Assembly (NCBI GenBank): GCA_027946555.1
Contig: JAPEVC010000018.1
Coordinates: 1 to 64,000, forward strand
DNA length: 64,000 bases
Direction: 5' to 3'
From: Gnomoniopsis sp. IMI 355080
Taxonomy: Eukaryota > Ascomycota > Sordariomycetes > Diaporthales > Gnomoniaceae
How positions within the stretch are numbered: position 1 is the stretch's first letter; each line of letters starts with the position of its first letter. Position numbers and translations under genes: made by a program. Below are positions 58,619-64,000 of the stretch, in pieces. A model generated the notes under the pieces. The model worked only from the letters and a program-made list of their open reading frames with translations. It did no database searches and was not told the DNA's origin.

Positions 58619-60277
58619 TCAACTTATCTCGGGGTTGAGATCTTTCACGGCACCTACCAGGTCGTCCATGCCTCCGACCTCCGTCGGCCCGCTCTCTCCG
58701 TCGGGAGGAAGAGCCCAGGCAGGTAGGGGACTGACATACTTCCACGCACCGTCCTTATCTTCGTAGCGAAGGCTATGCAGCCAGAGTGAGAGCTCGTGCA
58801 GACCAGGGTCCGTATACAGTGGTGTCTGACACACGTCGCAGATCTCGCCCGACATCTTCTCTGCTCTTTTCTTCTCGTAATCATCTATGACCTCGTCGTA
58901 ATAGGCTACAGCTGCAGCCACGTCCTCCTTGCCCATCCGAGAAAGTCGGCTGATGACATCCTCATCGGTGTTGAGAGACGCATCACTGTCATTGCAACCT
59001 AGGTCGAAGCCCCAGACCTTTTGGTTGGCGTAAATGGGGTCATTTTGGATAGGATGGCCCAGAAATTGAAGATGGACTCGCAGTTGATGAGTGCGCCCTG
59101 TGACGGGCATACAGCGCACGATGGAGTACCCCCGGTCTCTTGACAGCGGCGGTCCGCCCCCCACCCCAGCTACACCAGCTGCCAACGAATCTGCCTCGCC
59201 GCTCGTAGTGGACCCGTCCAATTCCTTTCCGTTGTTGGGGGGATAGTAAGCCAAGCGTTTGAAGACAGTGCGTGCGTGTTTCCCGTTCGCCCTGACGCGA
59301 TTCAGTCCTAGCTTAGGCGAAATTGCTAGAATTGGTTGATTGCAGACGACTTCTCCGTCCGGGAACCTGCCCATCACTCGCGCAATGTATTCTTTGCGCA
59401 CCGTCCGCGCTGCGATCTGGTTCCCCAACTTCACAGCCGCTCTCGGATTCTTTGCGACAAACATGATGCCGCTCGTCAGGCGGTCAAGGCGATTGCATGG
59501 ATAGGCGAGCCAGTCGGGGCCTCTCTCGGATTTCATGATCTCAGTAATGGAGTTATAATTATAGCGACCCGACGGATGGACGGGGACACCGGATGGTTTG
59601 TTGAGCACAATCATGTCGTTGTCCTCATGCAAAATGGCGATGGGTTCGGCTGTGATTGGAGGCTCGTGTCGGTGAAGAGTGTGGGTGATGCAGTCTCCAT
59701 TCTTTAGCACGTAGTCGGGGCCCACTGTCTTTCCGTTCACTGCCACTTCCCCACCCTCCATGGCGGCGCGGTAGTACGCCAGTGGACGGTCTCTGAATTC
59801 CGACTCGAAGATTTCGATGAGGCTCCTTCCTCGCCATCGCTCCTTGCACCAGGTCGAGTAGGTGAAATGGTATGGCTTGACCCGTTTGAGCCCACCTTCC
59901 ACGTAGTACGGTCTGGGCCATGGGTCGGCAGGTGTCGTCAAGACGTCGGGTAAAGGCTTGTTCTGCTTCTGCTTCTGCCTCTGCTTCTTCTTCTTGAGCA
60001 CCTCAACCTCTGTCTCAACACCAGTGTTGTTGTCATACCGACCCTCTGCTCCCTGTGAGCCGCTGGTCATTCCAATCACAGACTCTTGTCCGTGCTTTTG
60101 GTTATTCTGTGAAGCTCCGGCAGCATCGTGGACTGAGGCTGGCGGAGCATCCACCGCAATGAGACTGGTTGGGCCGGGCGTGGTCGACATTGCGCGGGCG
60201 AGGCGCGGGCCGAAAAGCGCAACAAGCCTTCGCTGCGCCAGTGTCGACAGAATGGGCCTAAGAGCACCAAGTAACAC
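58619..60277 (-). CDS. tRNA pseudouridine synthase, Pus8/Pus9 (RluA) type
   Basis: A single open frame of 552 residues without introns. The N-terminus (MLLGALRPILSTLAQRRLVALF) is basic and amphipathic with no acids, like a mitochondrial presequence; a second ATG sits at residue 30 (60190), so two products are possible. A Lys/Gln-rich low-complexity segment (about 94-107) is followed by an S4-like segment (VNGKTVGPDYVLKNGD) and then the RluA-family synthase: LHEDNDMIVLNKPSGVPVHP, then NRLDRLTSG with catalytic Asp265, and the loop GRTHQLRVHLQFLGHPI. Where most RluA enzymes have HRLD this one has NRLD. The C-terminus has EICDVCQTPLYTDPGLHEL, typical of the eukaryotic Pus8/Pus9 branch that makes pseudouridine 32 in tRNA (cytosolic Pus8, mitochondrial Pus9 in yeast). 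A homolog of the RIB2 deaminase domain is not present. Confidence 0.9.
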   Translation of the reverse strand: MLLGALRPILSTLAQRRLVALFGPRLARAMSTTPGPTSLIAVDAPPASVHDAAGASQNNQKHGQESVIGMTSGSQGAEGRYDNNTGVETEVEVLKKKKQRQKQKQNKPLPDVLTTPADPWPRPYYVEGGLKRVKPYHFTYSTWCKERWRGRSLIEIFESEFRDRPLAYYRAAMEGGEVAVNGKTVGPDYVLKNGDCITHTLHRHEPPITAEPIAILHEDNDMIVLNKPSGVPVHPSGRYNYNSITEIMKSERGPDWLAYPCNRLDRLTSGIMFVAKNPRAAVKLGNQIAARTVRKEYIARVMGRFPDGEVVCNQPILAISPKLGLNRVRANGKHARTVFKRLAYYPPNNGKELDGSTTSGEADSLAAGVAGVGGGPPLSRDRGYSIVRCMPVTGRTHQLRVHLQFLGHPIQNDPIYANQKVWGFDLGCNDSDASLNTDEDVISRLSRMGKEDVAAAVAYYDEVIDDYEKKRAEKMSGEICDVCQTPLYTDPGLHELSLWLHSLRYEDKDGAWKYVSPLPAWALPPDGESGPTEVGGMDDLVGAVKDLNPEIS

Positions 60278-61033
60278 GCGCCTCGTACTGTAAGATGTCG
60301 GCGACCGAAAAAAATAAACTTTTTCAACAATGAGACGTGAGATTTATTAGAGGAGAAAGTTTGTGTAGCAGCCAGTTGAATTGAAGTTGAAAATTTGGCG
60401 CTACGGCGCTTAAGTCCAGGGGTCTAGGCGCTCCTGCTGCTGTAGGGCAAGGAGGCAATTCTCTGCTGTGCTGAGTAATCTGATCACTAATACTTGCACC
60501 TGGCTGCAGCAACACCAAACTTGCCTCGGCCCACAACCGGCCCTCAGTCATATATGCACCCCGAACAATTAGTTTCCTGTAAACTCCACGACACCGACAC
60601 TACGGATCCGAAATCTGGGGAATACAGAGACGATCAACTCAGGTTACTTCTTCTAACGAAGCCAAGCATTGCCGAACCCCCGAGCTCACCTTACCCAGCG
60701 ACCCACGACAGGTTCGCGCGTTCGCGCTGCGGGAGATCGATCCTCCTGCAGCCCTGTCATGTCAGGCGTTTGGCATGAGTCGCAACACAGTCTGCAATCC
60801 CCGTCCTATTTCCACCATTTTCATCACTTTTAGCTACTCCTTTGGGATACCAGCTCGGGCACCGTGAGTCAGAGGCCTGGTGGGCTTTATAATCGAGATC
60901 TTGACCGTACCGAGTGAGATCCGATCGTGAGATCTGGCCTAGGGTCCACGAACAGGAGCCGCATGTAGGGTCGAGGTCCCTTGAGCTTGGCTACGAACGA
61001 CTGGGGCGGGAGATCGTCATACTACTCGAACCC
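60278..61033. promoter_or_regulatory. Divergent region between pseudouridine synthase and thioesterase
   Basis: Probably holds both promoters. Nothing specific recognised. Confidence 0.45.
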
Positions 61034-61623
61034 ATGGCTTCTCACGACAAGCTGAAGGCCCGCAGGCGGAGCGACTATCCTTTCATCCTCGACTACAGAA
61101 CGAGGTGGGCCGACAACGACCAGTGAGTACCCAAGGGTTACCGGAGGGATCTTTGTTGACAAAGGAGAGGTATGCACACATGAACAATTCAATTTACAAC
61201 TTTCTCCATGACTCCGTCGTCAATACGTACTTGATAGAGCATTGCGGGTTGCGTCCACAGGATAGCGAACAATATGGCTTGGTCGGTAAGCTTCTTCGCA
61301 AGCTCCTAGGTCCATGCGCGTGCCTGTCTCAATATTGACTTTGGAGATTGCTAGTGCACTCTCACAACGACTATTTCGACTCGATCTCTTTTCCCGCCGT
61401 GGCGGAATTGGCTTTGAGGGTTAACAAGCTGGGTAAATCCTCAGTCACGTATGAGATCGCCTTGTTCGAGAAAGGAATCGACACAGTGAAGAGCGTAGGA
61501 GAGTTTGTACATGTCTTTGTCGACCGCACCACCGGTAGACCAAGTGCCAACGGAATGAATGAGACCATGAGACGAGGTCTTGAGCGGATTTACACAAATG
61601 GCTCGGACCGAGGCAAGTTGTGA
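61034..61623 (+). CDS. Hot-dog fold thioesterase (4HBT-like)
   Basis: Exons 61034-61122, 61170-61285 and 61355-61623 join in frame to 157 residues. Donors are GTGAGT and GTAAGC, acceptors GAG and TAG; the first intron is only 47 bp and its GAG acceptor is unusual but the only one that restores the hot-dog motif. The joined text is RTRWADNDQYAHMNNSIYNF, the signature of 4-hydroxybenzoyl-CoA-thioesterase-like proteins with the likely catalytic Asp in ADND and the helix that starts HMNN. It continues with VHSHNDYFDSISFPAVAELAL and SVTYEIALFEKG strands. Predicted to hydrolyse acyl-CoA; substrate and location unknown. The stop TGA is at 61621. Confidence 0.85.
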
Positions 61624-61840
61624 AGTGGAGAATTATGGCTCATGTGAAGTCCGAAGCTGTATGGATTTTGACATTATGAAGCTAGAGGCAGCCTCTGAGA
61701 CCACGAATAGCATATAATTTGTAACGATCATCAATCCAGTCTCCAAAATTATGTGCTTACAAAAGCGTCAACAGGTATGGGGCACCGTGACTGCTGATTT
61801 ACGATTGATGTGATTTCCATTCATATAATTGCGATGCCCA
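61624..61840. other. 3' flank between convergent genes
   Basis: A short AT-rich stretch between the thioesterase stop (+) and the oxidoreductase stop (-). No gene. Confidence 0.5.
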
Positions 61841-63042
61841 TTACTGGTACTTCAACACCACCGGGGTCCCATCGGCATCGGCGCTCTTCAGCATCCCCTC
61901 AAGCAGCTCCAGATCGCCCAGCGTGGTCTCGGGTGCCAGCAAGGCATTCTCTCCTGCAGTCAGTGAAGCAGCCCAAGCATGCACCTCCTCCATCACGCCA
62001 GCGCCCTGCGTAAAGGGGAAATCTTTGTCCTCCCGCCTGCCATCCTTGTACACGATCCATCCTTTATCTCCGTCGACCGTCACGCTGCCATTCTCACATG
62101 CAATCTGGTACTCAGCCGCGCGAGGGAGCGTGGTTCCCCAACTGCAGCTGAAGTTGCCTACGGCACCGGATTTTGTCTTGATGATGGCGCTGAGTGTATC
62201 AACGGGTCCAAGGTATTCCTGGGCAAGTGAGGAGTAGCCGATTACACTTTGAGCCTTGTCTTCGGCGCCCAGGAACATGCGCACGGCGGCGGTATGGTGC
62301 ACACCACCGTCGAGGATGAAGCCATAGGGATGGGTTGGATTCTTACGCCATGGCGTATTGAAATATTTGTTGTCTGTGTGACATGCTCAGTTATATTCCA
62401 TCAGAGTCTTTTTTATGTCTCTGGTCCATGAAATTAGTATTGCATCACATGTTTGTTCACTCACCCTGCGTGCACAGCTGAAAAATCCGAAAGTGGAACC
62501 CAATCATTCTTCCCAGCGTCCTGGCCTGAGCCGCAGCCCACGCATACTTGGGCAGAAAGCGAAACTGCTCTGCCACGCTCCACACAAGCCCCTTGCCCGC
62601 CTGCTCTCGGTAGGCGGCAATGATCTTCTTGGCGCTCTCGACATCGGGCCCCACTGGCTTCTCAGACAAGACATGCTTCCCAGCCTTGAGTGCAGCCTCG
62701 ATGAACGTGGGCTGATTTGCAATCGGCAGTGCGATGAGCACGCCTGCGATGTCTGGGCGCGCGAGGATGTCCGCGTAGGTCTTGCCAGGGGTGTCCTCGG
62801 AGAAGAGCTCCACAGGCGCGTGTGAGGCGGGGAGCAGGGCAGCGGTCGACTTGGCCGACGTCAGGCTGCGGGAGTAGAGGATCTTGAGGGAAAGCAGGGG
62901 CGTGGCAAGGACAGCAGGCTTGGTTCGTGTCAGTGAGTAGTCTGGATCCTCATGGTAGAACGAGGTGGGGACGCACTAGGTGCTGCTCCTGCACGAATAT
63001 TCCACTGCCGATGATGGCGATTGAGATGGGTGTGGCGGTCAT
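61841..63042 (-). CDS. Gfo/Idh/MocA family oxidoreductase
   Basis: Minus-strand exons 63042-62977, 62918-62465 and 62373-61841 join in frame to 350 residues. Exon 1 is only 22 codons and carries the Rossmann nucleotide-binding start (ISIAIIGSGIF). Intron 1 ends in AAG; using it gives the family's QHLPAVLATPLL. Intron 2 is GTGAGT...CAG and joins LCTQ to DNKYFNTPWRK. Further hallmarks: GVLIALPIANQPTFIEAALKAGKHVLSEKPVG, with the EKP lysine expected to act in catalysis, and HPYGFILDGGVHHTAAVRMFLG, a substrate-side motif with conserved His. It is an NAD(P)-dependent dehydrogenase acting on sugars, polyols or related compounds; the substrate is not readable. Start ATG at 63042 (CAAAATGACC). Confidence 0.88.
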
Positions 63043-63692
63043 TTTGATTCCACAGCGATCAGAACTAACTGAGTTACCTGTTACCTGCTGTTTGTCTACG
63101 CCAGTTATAGTCGTTGTGGGATTTTATAAATGGATACCTCGTAGTTACGGCAATGTCGCGAGGTAACGGAGTTTCTAGGTGAGACACAACCAAGGACGAT
63201 CTCTTGTACGGAGTTTGATCATATATATTGTGTCATATAGGTAGATAGATATTGTCGTTGCCCCTCACCTGTGTACAACGTCCCGCCCTTGCCTCAGAAG
63301 GTGGGGGTTATGCACAGCGCTGAGAGGACAGATCCACTTGTCACTGCCAACACAGGAGCACAGGAGCACAGGAGCACAAATCATTGATCGAGAGCAAATG
63401 GCTCTAGTCGTATCGATATGATGTCTAATATGTAAGATATCCGTGCAATCAGAAGAATGCTCAAAAATACCTTCTATCCTCCTTGAATAACGCACACTTC
63501 CTTTGTGTGCCCAAAGTCGTCCGATATCGCCGCTCATCAAGCGCTGTCGATCGCGCCTTTCATAGCCCGCCGGATTACAAGTCCTCAACATGACGCAGCC
63601 AATTCATCCCACCGCTCATAAATTTTAGAACAATGCCACAGCGCCGTGCAATCACAGCTAGTCACTCCAATGACATATCTTAGCATCTAACA
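63043..63692. promoter_or_regulatory. Divergent intergenic region with an 8-bp tandem repeat
   Basis: Probably holds promoters of the oxidoreductase (-) and the flavoprotein gene (+). ACAGGAGC is repeated three times at 63352-63375. No gene. Confidence 0.45.
63352..63375. repeat. Three tandem 8-bp units (ACAGGAGC)
   Basis: Exact triple repeat ending in ACAAAT. Confidence 0.75.
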
Positions 63693-64000
63693 ATGGGTGC
63701 CTTTTACGAAACCATTCCGAAGTCACTTTTCAAATGGATCCTGGAGCAGAAAATGTTTTGGGTGGCTTCCGCCCCGCTGGCCGGGTCCGGGCACGTCAAC
63801 ATCAGCCCCAAGGGCGGTGAATATTTCGGCGTATTGGATGAAAGAACGTTTTGGTACATGGACCTCACTGGTTCCGGTTCAGAGACCATTGCACATCTGT
63901 ATGAGAAAGGCAATGGCCGGATCACAATCCTATTTAACGCGTTCGAGGGCCCGCCGCGAATCCTACGGATATTTGGTAAGGGTCGGGTGCTGGAGGATGG
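63693..64000 (+). CDS. Pyridoxamine phosphate oxidase family protein (5' part)
   Basis: The ATG at 63693 (CCAAC... ACAATGGG) opens a frame that runs past the right edge; about 102 residues are visible. MGAFYETIPKSLFKWILEQKMFWVASAPL, then HVNISPKGGEYFGVLDERTFWYMDLTGSGSETIAHL match the start of fungal pyridoxamine-5'-phosphate-oxidase-like FMN-binding split-barrel proteins. True PNPOx activity is not shown; many members are uncharacterised flavoproteins or F420-like enzymes. The end, and so the full length and any introns, lie outside the window. Confidence 0.85.
   Translation, partial: MGAFYETIPKSLFKWILEQKMFWVASAPLAGSGHVNISPKGGEYFGVLDERTFWYMDLTGSGSETIAHLYEKGNGRITILFNAFEGPPRILRIFGKGRVLED

Overview
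The window is nuclear DNA of a filamentous ascomycete (Pezizomycotina). Genes are widely spaced, on both strands, and split by short introns (about 45-250 bp) with GTAAGT/GTATGT/GTACGT donors and CTAAC/CTGAC-like branch sites. The families fit: a Clr5-domain protein, a fungal DUF3405 protein, a DHA1 transporter, a fungal bZIP factor, ALG13 and a mitochondrial ribosomal protein. A class-level placement (perhaps Sordariomycetes) is only a guess. No tRNA, rRNA gene, CRISPR array or intact transposon was seen. All exon joins were read by hand from splice motifs and frame.

Left part (1-22.5 kb): a possible gene start at the left edge (-); a long leader and a low-complexity ORP1/RfeG-like putative regulator (+, 3446-6440) whose reading frame continues past its stop as coding-like sequence with further stops; a secreted type-B carboxylesterase (-, 8952-10962) and a cytochrome P450 (+, 13062-15117), divergent across 2.1 kb; a SAP-domain membrane protein (+, 16290-17628); a conserved serine/proline-rich protein of unknown role (+, 21369-22491).

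Middle part (25-45 kb): a DHA1 MFS transporter (+), a type II membrane DUF3405 protein (+), a four-exon secreted lysozyme-fold (SLT/GH23-like) protein (-), a Clr5-domain protein (+), ALG13 (-), mitochondrial ribosomal protein S24/mS35 (+) and a secreted PLC-like phosphodiesterase (-). ALG13 and RSM24 are divergent, and the ~960 bp between them holds an unexplained exon-like segment.

Right part (45-64 kb): 9.4 kb without a recognisable gene but with small repeats; then a bZIP factor (-), a Pus8/Pus9-like pseudouridine synthase (-) with two possible starts, a hot-dog thioesterase (+), a Gfo/Idh/MocA oxidoreductase (-) and the start of a pyridoxamine-phosphate-oxidase-family gene (+) that leaves the window.

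The genes do not form one pathway. Housekeeping functions (ALG13, mitoribosome, tRNA/mRNA modification) are mixed with secreted or accessory ones (carboxylesterase, P450, transporter, lysozyme-fold protein, PLC-like enzyme). The most notable points are the stop-interrupted extension at 6438-6938, the lysozyme-fold secreted gene, a strongly over-represented palindrome TACCTAGGTA outside coding exons, and several introns that seem to end in non-YAG acceptors.
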